DNA of 64,000 bases from Alteromonas halophila (GCF_014651815.1 NZ_BMXP01000006.1:1-64000); one strand, 5' to 3'. Shown: positions 41,041 to 51,310, counted from the stretch's first letter. The notes: generated by a model not told the origin, from the letters alone. A program made the numbers and translations.

Positions 41041-42237
41041 ATGGGGCGATCCCAGTACGCCGATGAACACCTGACGACGCAAGTACGTAACACGGCCGGA
41101 CTACTGCTAATTGCACTGGCCTTACAGTTACCGGTTACCCTGACGACCGCGCCCCACCCTGCTATAGCTGGTGCGAATATTCTTTTTCACCTTTTTTGCA
41201 TTGGGTTATCAGTCTACCTTGCACATCAGCACCGCGCACTTTGTCTGCCACGCTTTATTCTGTGCCTGAGTTTCCTGTCGTTTTTATGCTGTTCGGTGTT
41301 TATCTGGCGTAACGACGTATACACACAGCACTTTCTGCTGGTTGGGGCCATGACCTCGGGATTTCTTTTTCATCGTACCGAACAGGCGTTGCAATATGGC
41401 TGGACGCTGCTTTTCGGACTGGCTTTTTTAACCATTGAGGCTATGTACATTTTCCCACCTGATTCAGCCATCGGCTGGGTAAGGTTCAGTAACAGCGTTA
41501 CCCTTACGCTGACCACGTTTGCCATTGTGTATACCCTGGGCAAAATGAATATTCAGCGCTGGCGACAAGTGCGGGCTACGTACGAAAAAACGCGTGCAGC
41601 CATGGCGAAAATTGTGCCGGAAGAACCCATCCCTGAAATTGCCGCCTGTGGTGTAGGAGACCGTATTCGTCTGCCTCAGGTCTGTGTGCTGTTTGCCGAC
41701 CTGGCAGGCTTTCAGAAGCTCAGCGCCAGTTACGATGATGATGCGCTGGTCAGTATTCTGGATGCCCTCTACCACGAGTTTGACAGCCTTGCCCATGATG
41801 CCGGTGTCACACGCCTGAAAACAAATGGTGATGAGTATATGGCGGCTACCGGGCTTTCTCAGCGCAGCCCGGGCACCGCAGAGCAGCAATGCATGGCTAT
41901 GAGTACCTTCGCGCAGGCACTGCTACAGGGGTTTCAGCGCGTTGCCGCGCAGTTAACTCTGCCCTGCCATATCCGCATTGGTATTGCTTGTGGCCCGGTT
42001 ACTGCGGGTATCCTGGGCCGTCAGCGGCCGACGCTGGACATCTGGGGCAAGACAGTAAACCTGGCCTCTGAACTGGAACACACTGCAACGCTAAACAGTA
42101 TCCTTATTGACCAGCAAATGTATAATCATGTCATAAACAACAAGCTTTTCCTGCTGCGGCCAAGAGTGGTATCGACCAAGACAGGGCCAGCCAGCGCCTG
42201 GTGTCTGACTGCGGCACTGAGATATAAAACCCGGTAG
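41041..42237 (+). CDS. Membrane class III adenylate cyclase-like protein with altered active site
   Basis: The 398-residue protein has an N-terminal membrane domain of about six helices (residues ~10-170) and a C-terminal class III nucleotidyl cyclase domain. The first metal aspartate is in VLFADLAGFQKL, and the second, with the adenine-type lysine, in RLKTNGDEYMAATG. The segment DIWGKTVNLASELEH keeps the transition-state asparagine, but the arginine expected four residues later is glutamate (codon 42070-42072). It may be inactive, need a partner chain or act as a sensor. ATG with GGAG upstream is chosen; a TTG at 41029 lies in the terminator. It occupies the place of E. coli phoPQ, between purB and roxA. 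Confidence 0.85.
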   Translation: MGRSQYADEHLTTQVRNTAGLLLIALALQLPVTLTTAPHPAIAGANILFHLFCIGLSVYLAHQHRALCLPRFILCLSFLSFLCCSVFIWRNDVYTQHFLLVGAMTSGFLFHRTEQALQYGWTLLFGLAFLTIEAMYIFPPDSAIGWVRFSNSVTLTLTTFAIVYTLGKMNIQRWRQVRATYEKTRAAMAKIVPEEPIPEIAACGVGDRIRLPQVCVLFADLAGFQKLSASYDDDALVSILDALYHEFDSLAHDAGVTRLKTNGDEYMAATGLSQRSPGTAEQQCMAMSTFAQALLQGFQRVAAQLTLPCHIRIGIACGPVTAGILGRQRPTLDIWGKTVNLASELEHTATLNSILIDQQMYNHVINNKLFLLRPRVVSTKTGPASAWCLTAALRYKTR

Positions 42238-42263
42238 GGAAGCTGTGATATTAAGGCAGGACA

Positions 42264-43382
42264 ATGGATTTTTCACCGGCGACATTCCTTTACAACGACT
42301 GGCAGCAGGCCCCCTGTGTGTTTCGGAGTTTCTTTGATAGTTTCGCTGATCCGGTCGACGAGCATGATATCGCGGGCCTTGCCCAGGAAGAAGGTATTGA
42401 TGCACGTATCGTCAGCCATCAGGATGGCAACTGGACGGTCACCGACGGCCCTTTCGACGACTACAGTGACCTGTGTCACGGACATTGGACCTTGCTGGTG
42501 CAGGGCGTTGATAAATACATCGATGAAGTCGCTGCGCTGACACACAATTTTCGCTTTATTCCTGACTGGCGAATTGATGATGTGATGGTGAGTTTTGCGA
42601 CCTCTGGGGCAGGTGTGGGACCTCACGTCGACCAATACGATGTGTTTCTCATACAGGGGCGTGGCCGTCGCCGCTGGCGTGTGGGTGCCCCCGGCCACTA
42701 TCAGACGGTTTACCCTCACCCAAAACTACGCCAGATTAATGGGTTTGAGACACATTTAGAGGTAACACTTAATCCGGGCGATGTACTGTATATTCCGCCG
42801 GGCTGGCCCCATGATGGCGTTTCAGTGGACGACAGCCTGACCTACTCTGTGGGTTTTCGGGCGCCGGATACCCGGATACTTTGTGATGCACTTAGCGAGA
42901 TTGCTGATAAACAACCCGCTGAACTTTTTCGGGACCCACTTCGCCGCCCGGCGAAACAACCGGCCTGTGTTTCGGCTATGGATCGCCAGGCACTAAAAGG
43001 CATGCTGCATGACATGATTGCCAGCGACGCCTTTGATGATGAACTTATGCGTAAACTAAGTGAACAGCATCTTCCGGTCTGGCCATCTGAGACACTGTAT
43101 ACCGCACAGTCGTTGCAACAACGTCTGGCGCAGGGGGTCAGCCTATCACCTGTGCCAGGCTGCCGGCCATTATTCAAAGACACCCTGACGCAAAGTCCGC
43201 TTCACTTTTATATCGACGGTACTGCCTACACGCTGACAACTACGGACGTTAAGTTTGTGGAACATTTCGCCCGTGGAGAGACGCTGCATGTTGATACCAT
43301 GGGGACGCCGCCCTCGCTGGCAATTTGTGAAACATTGGCTACACTGGTTAATAAGGGGTATTGGCTTCTGGAAGAAGTGTGA
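42264..43382 (+). CDS. roxA: 50S ribosomal protein L16 3-hydroxylase (RoxA/YcfD)
   Basis: A JmjC-type 2-oxoglutarate and Fe(II) dioxygenase that hydroxylates an arginine of ribosomal protein L16 by family. The protein has 372 residues. The iron ligands His-x-Asp are in GVGPHVDQYDVFLIQG near residue 117 and the distal histidine in IPPGWPHDGVSVDD near 180. A C-terminal winged-helix dimer part follows. The ATG is 26 bp after the cyclase gene. E. coli ycfD is likewise near purB, after phoPQ. Confidence 0.95.
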   Translation: MDFSPATFLYNDWQQAPCVFRSFFDSFADPVDEHDIAGLAQEEGIDARIVSHQDGNWTVTDGPFDDYSDLCHGHWTLLVQGVDKYIDEVAALTHNFRFIPDWRIDDVMVSFATSGAGVGPHVDQYDVFLIQGRGRRRWRVGAPGHYQTVYPHPKLRQINGFETHLEVTLNPGDVLYIPPGWPHDGVSVDDSLTYSVGFRAPDTRILCDALSEIADKQPAELFRDPLRRPAKQPACVSAMDRQALKGMLHDMIASDAFDDELMRKLSEQHLPVWPSETLYTAQSLQQRLAQGVSLSPVPGCRPLFKDTLTQSPLHFYIDGTAYTLTTTDVKFVEHFARGETLHVDTMGTPPSLAICETLATLVNKGYWLLEEV

Positions 43383-43418
43383 GTGCAATACAACAACATA
43401 TTCATTTGCGGAGCAGGT

Positions 43419-43877
43419 ATGGCGTTTCACGTAGAGCATATAGACTGGCAACTCGGACAGGAGAGACTCAGAGAGTTGCGAGAGAGCGTGTTTATTATTG
43501 AATGGCAGTTACCCCGCGATACGGAATTTGATGAGCATGATGAGCACGCTTTTCATGTGCTGCTCAGTGACGAAAACCAGCGTCCTGTTGCCACCGGCCG
43601 GCTTACCCGTGATGGTCAGATTGGCCGGATTGCGGTCTCTCCCCGTCACCGCACCAAAGTCGTCTATCAACAACTGTTTGCAGCACTTATTGCCATTGCT
43701 AAAGCCCAGAATGTGCCGGAATTACAGGTTATCTGTGATTTAGACAGTGTGAAGTACCACCGCCAGCTTGGCTTTGCTCCGCGAGGCCCCGCCTTTATGG
43801 AGGCAGGGATCCCCCGACAGCGAATGGTATGCGACAGCCAGTCTTTTCCATTGCCTGACGTGCTTCATATGCACTAA
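43419..43877 (+). CDS. GNAT family N-acetyltransferase
   Basis: A 152-residue GNAT-fold protein. It has the N-terminal helix-strand (LRELRESVFIIEWQLPRDTEFDEHD), a substrate strand (HAFHVLLSDENQRPVATGRL) and the acetyl-CoA region IGRIAVSPRHRTKVVYQQLF, followed by CDLDSVKYHRQLGFAPRGPAFMEAGIPRQRM, which resembles ElaA/YjcF-type acetyltransferases. The target is unknown. The ATG at 43419 follows GCGGAGCAGG and is preferred over a GTG directly after the roxA stop. It is probably cotranscribed with roxA. Confidence 0.88.
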   Translation: MAFHVEHIDWQLGQERLRELRESVFIIEWQLPRDTEFDEHDEHAFHVLLSDENQRPVATGRLTRDGQIGRIAVSPRHRTKVVYQQLFAALIAIAKAQNVPELQVICDLDSVKYHRQLGFAPRGPAFMEAGIPRQRMVCDSQSFPLPDVLHMH

Positions 43878-43901
43878 AGAAAGCCCCCGAACTGTCGCAC
43901 T

Positions 43902-44330
43902 TCAGGCTTTAGCCGGATTCCACAGTTTGTCCATCTCATAGATATCAAACAGCCCCTCTGCACGAGACTGTAACAAATTTGCATAATCCTGTTGCACTTT
44001 ATCCTGAATACCACTCTGACGGATATTTTCTGCTTTGACCTGCCAGTGCATAGAAAAATAGCGAATTGCATCACGGGCATTTTCAGCATTAGATTCAATA
44101 GTAAAATCTGCCGGCAGATCACCACATATTACCCAATAAGACTTTTTGTCCTGCGCCCGAATTTTCCAGACAGCAACGAAAGGCGCCAGGTAACGGCTTG
44201 AATTGGTATTGACAGTATCAAACAGCACACCATTTTCTGCCAGGTGTTTGTTGGCACGCTGAAATTGCTCTCTAACCCAGGCGTCATGCTCTTGTTGAGT
44301 TAATTTACCACTTTCCTGATATTCAGACAT
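43902..44330 (-). CDS. DUF4826 family protein
   Basis: A 142-residue soluble protein, apparently of DUF4826, which I associate with Alteromonadales and vibrios. A helical N-terminus (QQEHDAWVREQFQRANKHLAENG) leads to a small alpha/beta domain with YLAPFVAVWKIRAQDKKSYWV and ICGDLPADF. The Trp-rich segment resembles the ASCH/immunity-like small domains, but I claim no function. It is downstream of ydiJ on the minus strand with 21 bp between them, so the two may be cotranscribed. Confidence 0.7.
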   Translation of the reverse strand: MSEYQESGKLTQQEHDAWVREQFQRANKHLAENGVLFDTVNTNSSRYLAPFVAVWKIRAQDKKSYWVICGDLPADFTIESNAENARDAIRYFSMHWQVKAENIRQSGIQDKVQQDYANLLQSRAEGLFDIYEMDKLWNPAKA

Positions 44331-44351
44331 AAACGTTAGCTTCTCTTTTTT

Positions 44352-47300
44352 TTATAGTTGATTGTTATCAAGGCAGCGCAGAAGCAATTGCACAGGGTGT
44401 CTGGGCTTAAATTGCTCGATGCGCTTAACCTGACTGCGACAGGAATAGCCGGTTGCCATTATCTTGTCTTTAGGATAACGCGCGACAGCCTGCTGCCAGC
44501 TTAATTCGTAAATTCCCAGCGACTTCGCCTTCTGATCAGCCTCATGGCCATAGGTACCGGCCATACCGCAGCAACCTACGGCCACGCTGTCGACGGACTG
44601 CCCGACTTTAGCAAAAATTGCCTGCCATTGCTTCTCAGACATCGGCATTGCGGTTTTTTCTGTACAGTGGGACAACAACGCCAGTGGCGAGCTGTCTGAC
44701 TCACCGTGCGATGCTGGCCACACCTCCTCTGGTAATGCGCCCAGATATTCATGCACCGTCAGCACATTGAAATCGCCGCGCTTTTCACCCAGCGCCTTGG
44801 TATATTCATCACGATAACAAAGCACCAGTGAGCTATCGACACCCACCATTGGAATGTCCAGTTCTGCAATGTGATTTAAGAAGCCGGCTGTGGTCGAGGC
44901 CGTGTCATCAAAGCGCTGCAAAAACCCTTTCACATGCTCCGGCTTGCCATTTGGTTTAAATGGCAGCAACACTGGTGTCAGTCCCAGACGACGCAGCAGG
45001 CTCACAAAGTCTGCCACTACGTCCGCTTCATAGAAGCTGGTAAAGGGGTCCTGAACAATCAGTACGGTTTTTTTACGGCGTTCTGCGTTAAGTTGTTGTA
45101 ACTCACTCAAATCGAACCGGTGCGCCGTATCTTTTACCCTCTGTGTCAGCGCCGGGGCTGATAAAACGGGGGTGTCGACGTAGCCCAGGGTGCGGTTTAT
45201 CAGCTTCTGAAACCAGCCCCGCTTAAGAAACAGATTGACCAGCGTCGGTGCTTTTGCCATCAGCGGTGCCATTTTCTCTATGTTTGCCACCATGTAATCT
45301 TTTAAAGGCCGACGGTAACGCTGATGATAAATAGATAAAAAACGGGAACGAAAATCCGGAACATCCACTTTTACCGGGCACTGACTGGAGCAGGATTTAC
45401 AGGCAAGACACCCATTCATCGCATCCAGAACTTCATGAGAGAAGTCTGGTTCGCGAGAGAATGAATTGCGTAAGCGTTGCCACCAGGACGAGGTAAACTG
45501 CCTGGCGTCCAGCGTGTGGGTGTCCACACCACTTTCAGCTAACAGACGCAGCCATTCACGAATAAGACCCGCCCGGCCTTTTGGACTGTGACGGCGATCA
45601 CGGGTAATTTTACTGGACGGGCACATTGGCGACGTTGGCTCATAATTGAAGCACAGGCCATTACCGTTGCACTCCATCGCGGGGGCAAACGATTCTTTAA
45701 ACGTCACAGGAATGGTGCGGTCATAGGTGGCCCGCTTGGTATCACTGACTTTCACCAGCGATGCCTCACTGCCAAGCGGCGTACAAATTTTGCCGGGGTT
45801 CATTTGGTTGTGCGGATCAAACACCTGCTTGATTTTTCTAAGCTCAGTGAACAGCGACTCCCCAAAAAAGGCAGGGCCATACTCACTGCGATACCCTTTG
45901 CCATGCTCTCCCCACATCAGGCCGCCATATTTGGCAACCAGCGCCACCACCTCATCAGAAATCTGATGCATAAGCTGCTCTTGTTGCGGATCACACAGGT
46001 CCAGCGCGGGCCTTACGTGCAACACCCCGGCATCGACATGACCAAACATGCCATATTTGAGTCCGTGGCCATCCAAAAGCGCACGGAATTCCAGAATAAA
46101 GTCAGCCAGGTTTTCAGGCGGTACCGCAGTATCCTCAGCAAACGCAATGGGTTTCTGGTTGCCTTTCGTCTTGCCCAGCAGCCCTACCGCCTTTTTACGC
46201 ATCGCATATATTTTACCAATGTCGCTGGTGTCGAAGGTTACCTGATAGCCGATAACACCGCTGCCTTCAGTGTCAGCAGCCTTTTTTAGCCGGGCTTCCA
46301 GCTCACTGATGCGGGCCTTTATTTCCGCTTCACTCTCACTGTTGTACTCCACCATATTCAGGCCGAGCAGCGTTTTGTCCGGCACGTCGGTAATTAGCTC
46401 TTCGATGGAATGCCAGATAATGTCAGTTTTTGCCAGATTCAGCACGGTTGAATCCACTGTCTCCACCGACGTAGCGTTGGCAGCCACCATCTCGGGCGCG
46501 TGACGCAGTGCCGCCTCAAAGCTGTCGTATTTAATATTTACCAGGGCTTTATGCGTCGGTATTTTTGTCAGCGATACTTTTGCTTCTGCGACCATCGCCA
46601 GCGACCCCTCGGCCCCGGTGATCAGGCGGCTCACATCAATTTTCTGGTTTTCATCATCATACGCGTGTTCTAAATCGTAGCCCGTCAGAAAGCGGTTCAT
46701 GCGCGGAAATTTAGCGATAATTTCATCACGCTTATCGACACAACTGGCAATTACCTGGCGTAATATTCTGGCATAGGTGCTCTCCCCCTTGCTCAGGCGT
46801 TTTGCTTCGTCCATGGCGAGTGGCCGGGAAGCCAGCACTTCACCGTTTGCCATAACGGAGGTGAGCCCAAGAATATGGTCACTGGTTTTGCCGTAGACCA
46901 GCGAGCCCTGACCCGATGCATCGGTACTAATCATGCCGCCTAATGTGGCACGGTTACTGGTGGATAAATCGGGAGAGAAAAAATATCCATAGGGCCGCAG
47001 GGCATCATTCAGTGCGTCTTTTACAACACCGCTTTGCACCCTGGCCCAGCCTTCCTCGGCATTGATTTCAAGCACTTTATTCATGTGCCGGGACGTATCC
47101 ACCACAATGCCGTCAGTCAGGCTTTGCCCGTTAGTACCGGTACCGCCTCCGCGCGCCGAAAAACGCACATCAGTGAAGGTGGCGGCGAGTTTACCCAGGC
47201 ACTGCAGGTCATTAATATTACGGGGAAATACCACGGCCTGAGGCAGCTTTTGATAGACCGAATTATCCGTCGCGACAGCCAGGCGACTGGCATAACTGTA

Positions 47301-47432
47301 TTCAATCTCGCCACTGAAACCAGCACGGGTCAGTTGCTTAAGATATGAACGGTACTCGGAAGCAACCGTTTGTTCGGGCGAGACACGGGGTAAACTCAAG
47401 GACAACTCTCCTCCTACGACAGTCTGGCGCAT
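44352..47432 (-). CDS. ydiJ: YdiJ-type FAD/Fe-S dehydrogenase (D-2-hydroxyglutarate dehydrogenase-like)
   Basis: A very large (1026-residue) fusion of a vanillyl-alcohol-oxidase-type FAD domain (PQAVVFPRNINDLQ, then FSARGGGTGTNGQSLTDG near residues 108-125), its C-terminal cap, a 4Fe-4S ferredoxin-like domain (GCLACKSCSSQCPVKVD near 675) and a cysteine-rich CCG domain (GCCGMAGTYGHE near 965). E. coli YdiJ oxidises D-2-hydroxyglutarate. Within the first codons, an AGGAGGAGAG stretch sits just ahead of TTG codons 10 and 12, so true initiation may be at a TTG near 47397-47405. This would also better match the E. coli length. Confidence 0.92.
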   Translation of the reverse strand: MRQTVVGGELSLSLPRVSPEQTVASEYRSYLKQLTRAGFSGEIEYSYASRLAVATDNSVYQKLPQAVVFPRNINDLQCLGKLAATFTDVRFSARGGGTGTNGQSLTDGIVVDTSRHMNKVLEINAEEGWARVQSGVVKDALNDALRPYGYFFSPDLSTSNRATLGGMISTDASGQGSLVYGKTSDHILGLTSVMANGEVLASRPLAMDEAKRLSKGESTYARILRQVIASCVDKRDEIIAKFPRMNRFLTGYDLEHAYDDENQKIDVSRLITGAEGSLAMVAEAKVSLTKIPTHKALVNIKYDSFEAALRHAPEMVAANATSVETVDSTVLNLAKTDIIWHSIEELITDVPDKTLLGLNMVEYNSESEAEIKARISELEARLKKAADTEGSGVIGYQVTFDTSDIGKIYAMRKKAVGLLGKTKGNQKPIAFAEDTAVPPENLADFILEFRALLDGHGLKYGMFGHVDAGVLHVRPALDLCDPQQEQLMHQISDEVVALVAKYGGLMWGEHGKGYRSEYGPAFFGESLFTELRKIKQVFDPHNQMNPGKICTPLGSEASLVKVSDTKRATYDRTIPVTFKESFAPAMECNGNGLCFNYEPTSPMCPSSKITRDRRHSPKGRAGLIREWLRLLAESGVDTHTLDARQFTSSWWQRLRNSFSREPDFSHEVLDAMNGCLACKSCSSQCPVKVDVPDFRSRFLSIYHQRYRRPLKDYMVANIEKMAPLMAKAPTLVNLFLKRGWFQKLINRTLGYVDTPVLSAPALTQRVKDTAHRFDLSELQQLNAERRKKTVLIVQDPFTSFYEADVVADFVSLLRRLGLTPVLLPFKPNGKPEHVKGFLQRFDDTASTTAGFLNHIAELDIPMVGVDSSLVLCYRDEYTKALGEKRGDFNVLTVHEYLGALPEEVWPASHGESDSSPLALLSHCTEKTAMPMSEKQWQAIFAKVGQSVDSVAVGCCGMAGTYGHEADQKAKSLGIYELSWQQAVARYPKDKIMATGYSCRSQVKRIEQFKPRHPVQLLLRCLDNNQL

Positions 47433-47588
47433 GCCACTTTTATTTGCGCATATACGCGCTCAGTATACCGAGTGCGCGCGGGACTCTCTAGCCGATTACG
47501 TAAATTTCACCCGCTTGTCGCCGTCATATCCGCTTACATCTTTGTACTTGCGCATTTATCGCGGTCGCCCAATAGTATATACAGGACA

Positions 47589-47825
47589 ATGCTATGGATA
47601 TCTGCGATGCGTAAAATCCGACTACTGAGCGGCGCGGTGCTGGTTGTGGCAGGGTTACTGCTTACCCTGCTACCAGGCTCAATATTGGTGCTACTGGCCG
47701 GACTAATGCTGTTAAGTGTTGACTGGCCGCCGGCCCGTCGCTATCTCACTCACTGTCAGCGCGGCATGACAACCAGTGCCCGGCGCCTTGACCGGTACCT
47801 GCTGCTCAGAAAACTGCGAAAATAA
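47589..47825 (+). CDS. Small PGPGW-like membrane protein
   Basis: A 78-residue protein with one long hydrophobic hairpin (LLSGAVLVVAGLLLTLLPGSI then LVLLAGLMLLSVDWPPARRYL) and a basic tail. The LLPGSILVLLAGL turn resembles PGPGW-type small membrane proteins. Its function is unknown. Start choice is uncertain between ATG 47589 and ATG 47607; the frame is open further upstream without a good ribosome-binding site. It is divergent from ydiJ and convergent with ppsA, sharing the terminator. Confidence 0.6.
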   Translation: MLWISAMRKIRLLSGAVLVVAGLLLTLLPGSILVLLAGLMLLSVDWPPARRYLTHCQRGMTTSARRLDRYLLLRKLRK

Positions 47826-47826
47826 A

Positions 47827-47860
47827 AAAACGCCGGCGTTTAAAAGCCGGCGTTTTGTTT
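47827..47860. terminator. Bidirectional terminator before the ppsA 3' end
   Basis: A-tract, stem AACGCCGGC/GCCGGCGTT with an 8-nt loop, T-rich tail. It is placed between the small membrane protein and the convergent ppsA. Confidence 0.9.
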
Positions 47861-47874
47861 TGCACGTTCGCTTA

Positions 47875-50247
47875 TTAGCCGTGGTTTTCCGCCAGATACA
47901 ACCAGGTTTCGACCACAGAGTCCGGATTCAGCGATACGGAATCAATGCCTTCTTTCACCAGCCAAGCCGCAAAGTCTTCATGATCAGACGGGCCCTGACC
48001 ACATATACCGACGTACTTGCCGCGCTTCTTAGCTGCCTGAATAGCCATCGACAACAAGGCTTTTACCGCCTCGTTACGCTCTTCGAAAAGGTGCGCAATA
48101 AGCCCAGAGTCACGATCCAGCCCCAGCGTAAGCTGTGTTAAGTCATTCGAGCCAATCGAGAAGCCATCAAAGATGTCCAGGAACTGATCGGCCAGCAGTG
48201 CGTTGGACGGCAGTTCGCACATCATAATGACACGCAGGCCATTCTCACCGCGCTTCAGCCCCTGCTCTTCCAGCAATTCAATGACCTGTTTTCCTTCCTC
48301 TACCGTGCGCACAAATGGGATCATAATTTCCACGTTGGTAAGGCCCATTTTATTGCGTACCCGCTTAATAGCTTCACACTCAAGCGCAAAACAATCACGG
48401 AAGTCTTCAGACACATAGCGGCTCGCGCCTCTGAAGCCCAGCATCGGATTTTCTTCATCAGGCTCATACTGATGACCACCCACTAAGTTAAAATACTCGT
48501 TGGATTTGAAGTCTGACATTCGAACGATGACTTTTTCCGGCGCAAAAGCGGCACCGATTGTCGCGATCCCCTCAACCAGCTTTTCAATGTAAAATTCGGT
48601 GGGTGAGTCATAACCGGCAATCATATCGCTGATTTCTTCTTTCAGCTCCTCAGGCTGGCTGTCGAAGTTAATCAGCGCCTTAGGGTGAACGCCAATCATA
48701 CGGTTAATAATAAATTCAAGACGCGCCAGACCAACACCTTTATTTGGCAGACGTGCGAAGTCAAACGCGCGATCAGGGTTACCCACGTTCATCATCACAT
48801 TAAGTGGCAGATCTGGCATTGCGTCGATGCGTGAGGTTACTACATCAAATTCCAGCTCTGCACCATAGATATAGCCGGTATCGCCTTCGGCACAGGACAC
48901 GGTGATTTTGTCGCCATTTTGTATCGACTGTGTCGCATCACCGCAGCCAACCACAGCCGGAATACCCAGCTCGCGGGCAATGATAGCGGCATGACAGGTA
49001 CGCCCGCCACGGTTAGTGACAATGGCCGAGGCTTTTTTCATAATCGGCTCCCAGTCGGGATCGGTCATGTCTGTCACCAGCACATCGCCGGCCTGGATTT
49101 TATCCATTTCATCTATTGAGCCCAGAACTTTTGCAGTACCAGCACCAATTTTGTGCCCGATAGCGCGGCCTTCACACACAGTTTTGCCCTGACCTTTCAG
49201 GTGGAATCGTTCAATGCTTTGTGAGTCTTCACGGCTGCGTACCGTCTCAGGGCGGGCCTGAACAATGTACAGTTTGCCGTCGATGCCGTCTTTGGCCCAC
49301 TCAATATCCATTGGCCGCTGATAGTGCTTTTCGATGATCTGTGCCTGTTTCGCCAGTTCCATCACTTCTTTGTCATTCAGTGAGAACTGCATACCGTCGC
49401 TGCGTTCAACGTCAATAATCTCAACCTGCTTACCGTGCGACTGATCGTCTGAGTAAACCATCTTGGTCATTTTGCTGCCCAGGTTGCGACGCACAATGGC
49501 AGGCAGATTTTTATCCAGTGTTGGCTTGTGCACGTAGAATTCGTCTGGATTCACTGCGCCCTGCACAACCATTTCACCCAGACCGAAGGAACTGGTAATA
49601 AACACTACGTCTTCAAAGCCAGATTCAGTATCGATCGTAAACATAACGCCTGATGAGGCAATGTCACTGCGAACCATGCGCTGAATGCCGGCAGACAAGG
49701 CTACGCCTTTATGATCATAGCCCTGATGGACACGGTAAGAGATTGCCCGGTCATTAAAGAGCGAGGCAAACACATGCTTAATCGCAACCAGCACATTCTC
49801 GTAACCTTTCACATTCAGGAAGGTTTCCTGCTGACCGGCAAACGATGCATCCGGCATATCTTCTGCGGTGGCAGAGCTGCGCACGGCGAACGAGGCTTCA
49901 TCTCCGGCATCCCCCTGAAGTGTGACAAATGCCTGTTCGATTTCTTCTTCCAGTTTACCCTGAAACGGTGTATCTACTATCCATTGACGGATCTTCTTAC
50001 CGGCTTCAGTGAGTGCACTAACGTCATCCACATCCAGCGCATCAAGCGTTTCATGAATTTTCGCGTCCAGACCACTTTGTTCCAAAAATTCATTAAATGC
50101 CTCTGCTGTGGTAGCAAAACCGCCCGGGACCTGTACCCCTGCATTGGCAAGGTTTGAAATCATTTCGCCTAACGACGCATTCTTTCCGCCAACACGACCT
50201 ACATCGTGCATGCCCAGATCCTGATACCAAAGTACGTATTCTTGCAC
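47875..50247 (-). CDS. ppsA: Phosphoenolpyruvate synthase
   Basis: Makes PEP from pyruvate and ATP for gluconeogenesis; 790 residues, as in E. coli. An N-terminal ATP-grasp-like domain ([21 protein letters not shown]) is followed by the swivelling phosphohistidine domain with the catalytic histidine in [18 protein letters not shown] near residue 420, and a C-terminal PEP-binding barrel ([16 protein letters not shown], then [18 protein letters not shown]). It lies divergent from ppsR, the kinase/pyrophosphorylase that switches it, 204 bp apart, as in E. coli. Confidence 0.98.
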   Translation of the reverse strand: MQEYVLWYQDLGMHDVGRVGGKNASLGEMISNLANAGVQVPGGFATTAEAFNEFLEQSGLDAKIHETLDALDVDDVSALTEAGKKIRQWIVDTPFQGKLEEEIEQAFVTLQGDAGDEASFAVRSSATAEDMPDASFAGQQETFLNVKGYENVLVAIKHVFASLFNDRAISYRVHQGYDHKGVALSAGIQRMVRSDIASSGVMFTIDTESGFEDVVFITSSFGLGEMVVQGAVNPDEFYVHKPTLDKNLPAIVRRNLGSKMTKMVYSDDQSHGKQVEIIDVERSDGMQFSLNDKEVMELAKQAQIIEKHYQRPMDIEWAKDGIDGKLYIVQARPETVRSREDSQSIERFHLKGQGKTVCEGRAIGHKIGAGTAKVLGSIDEMDKIQAGDVLVTDMTDPDWEPIMKKASAIVTNRGGRTCHAAIIARELGIPAVVGCGDATQSIQNGDKITVSCAEGDTGYIYGAELEFDVVTSRIDAMPDLPLNVMMNVGNPDRAFDFARLPNKGVGLARLEFIINRMIGVHPKALINFDSQPEELKEEISDMIAGYDSPTEFYIEKLVEGIATIGAAFAPEKVIVRMSDFKSNEYFNLVGGHQYEPDEENPMLGFRGASRYVSEDFRDCFALECEAIKRVRNKMGLTNVEIMIPFVRTVEEGKQVIELLEEQGLKRGENGLRVIMMCELPSNALLADQFLDIFDGFSIGSNDLTQLTLGLDRDSGLIAHLFEERNEAVKALLSMAIQAAKKRGKYVGICGQGPSDHEDFAAWLVKEGIDSVSLNPDSVVETWLYLAENHG

Positions 50248-50451
50248 TGCCTTAGCCTCCAGCTTTTTTAAGGTTGTTCAGTAAGGCGCTTGCGCGTATG
50301 GTTAATCCTTACTCAACGTCGGTTGTGACCAGAAAAAACGGGCGACCGTAATCTCTGGCTTTTCAACAATTTCATCTTAGAATGGGAAAAATTCTAAAGT
50401 AAAATTTTTATTACTCCTGTAATAAAATTACAACAAAGTTAAGGAAATGTT

Positions 50452-51264
50452 GTGCGTACAGCGTTTTATATTTCTGATGGTACTGCGATCACTTCTGAGG
50501 TGTTCGGCCACGCCCTGCTGTCTCTGTTCCCTGTTCAGTTCAATCACAAAACCTATCCGTTCATAGAAACAGAGGAAGAAGCGGAAAAGATCCTCGAGAA
50601 AATTTCTGAAAGTTTTCAAGACACGGGGGAAAGACCGCTCGTTTTTTATACAATTGTGAATGTCGATGTCCGCAAAGTAATCGCGAAATCCGTCGGTATT
50701 AATTACAACTTTCTGGATCAGTTTGTGGCGCCACTGGAAAAAGTCCTGGGCGTACCATCGAAGCCTGAAAAACACCGGACTCACAGTATTCACGAAACCA
50801 CCTATGATATCCGCATAGAAGCCGTGAATTATGCACTGGCCAATGACGATGGCTCGAACCTTAAAGACTATCACGAGGCCGATATCATTCTGGTAGGCGT
50901 ATCCCGTTCAGGCAAAACGCCGACCAGCTTGTACCTGGCACTGCAGTACGGGATAAAAGCCGCCAACTACCCGTTTACCGAAGATGATATGGGTGACATG
51001 CTAAAGCTGCCTTCAGCCCTCAGGCGATATAAAGATAAACTGTTTGGGCTGACCATTCACTCTGAACGGCTACATCAGATCCGGTCAGAGCGGCGCGCTA
51101 ACAGCCGGTACGCATCATTGCAGCAATGCAGAATGGAGCTCCGCGAGGTAGAGAACCTTTATCGCCGGGAAAAGATCCCGTTTTTAAACAGTACCAAGTA
51201 TTCCGTAGAAGAAATCTCAGCCAAAATACTGGCACAGACCGGCTTGCAGCGACGTAAGTACTAG
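50452..51264 (+). CDS. ppsR: PEP synthase regulatory protein (kinase/pyrophosphorylase)
   Basis: A bifunctional DUF299 protein that inactivates PEP synthase by ADP-dependent phosphorylation and reactivates it by phosphate-dependent dephosphorylation. The 270-residue protein has the N-terminal block AFYISDGTAITSEVFGHALL and the P-loop ILVGVSRSGKTPTSLYLALQYG near residue 145. The start is GTG with AAGGAAATGTT upstream. It faces away from ppsA across an AT-rich shared promoter region. A terminator follows the stop. Confidence 0.97.
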   Translation: MRTAFYISDGTAITSEVFGHALLSLFPVQFNHKTYPFIETEEEAEKILEKISESFQDTGERPLVFYTIVNVDVRKVIAKSVGINYNFLDQFVAPLEKVLGVPSKPEKHRTHSIHETTYDIRIEAVNYALANDDGSNLKDYHEADIILVGVSRSGKTPTSLYLALQYGIKAANYPFTEDDMGDMLKLPSALRRYKDKLFGLTIHSERLHQIRSERRANSRYASLQQCRMELREVENLYRREKIPFLNSTKYSVEEISAKILAQTGLQRRKY

Positions 51265-51284
51265 GGAAGATACGTTATACAAAA

Positions 51285-51310
51285 AGAGCGCCTACGGCGC
51301 TCTATTTTAT
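51285..51310. terminator. Bidirectional terminator after ppsR
   Basis: Stem AGAGCGCC/GGCGCTCT with a TAC loop, A-tract before and ATTTTATT after. It also abuts the stop of the convergent TPR-sulfotransferase gene. Confidence 0.88.

Noticed and set aside
45588..46289. A 233-codon plus-strand open frame
   Set aside because: Fully antisense to the ydiJ-type gene; the composition of its product looks like a frame shadow and no family is recognisable.
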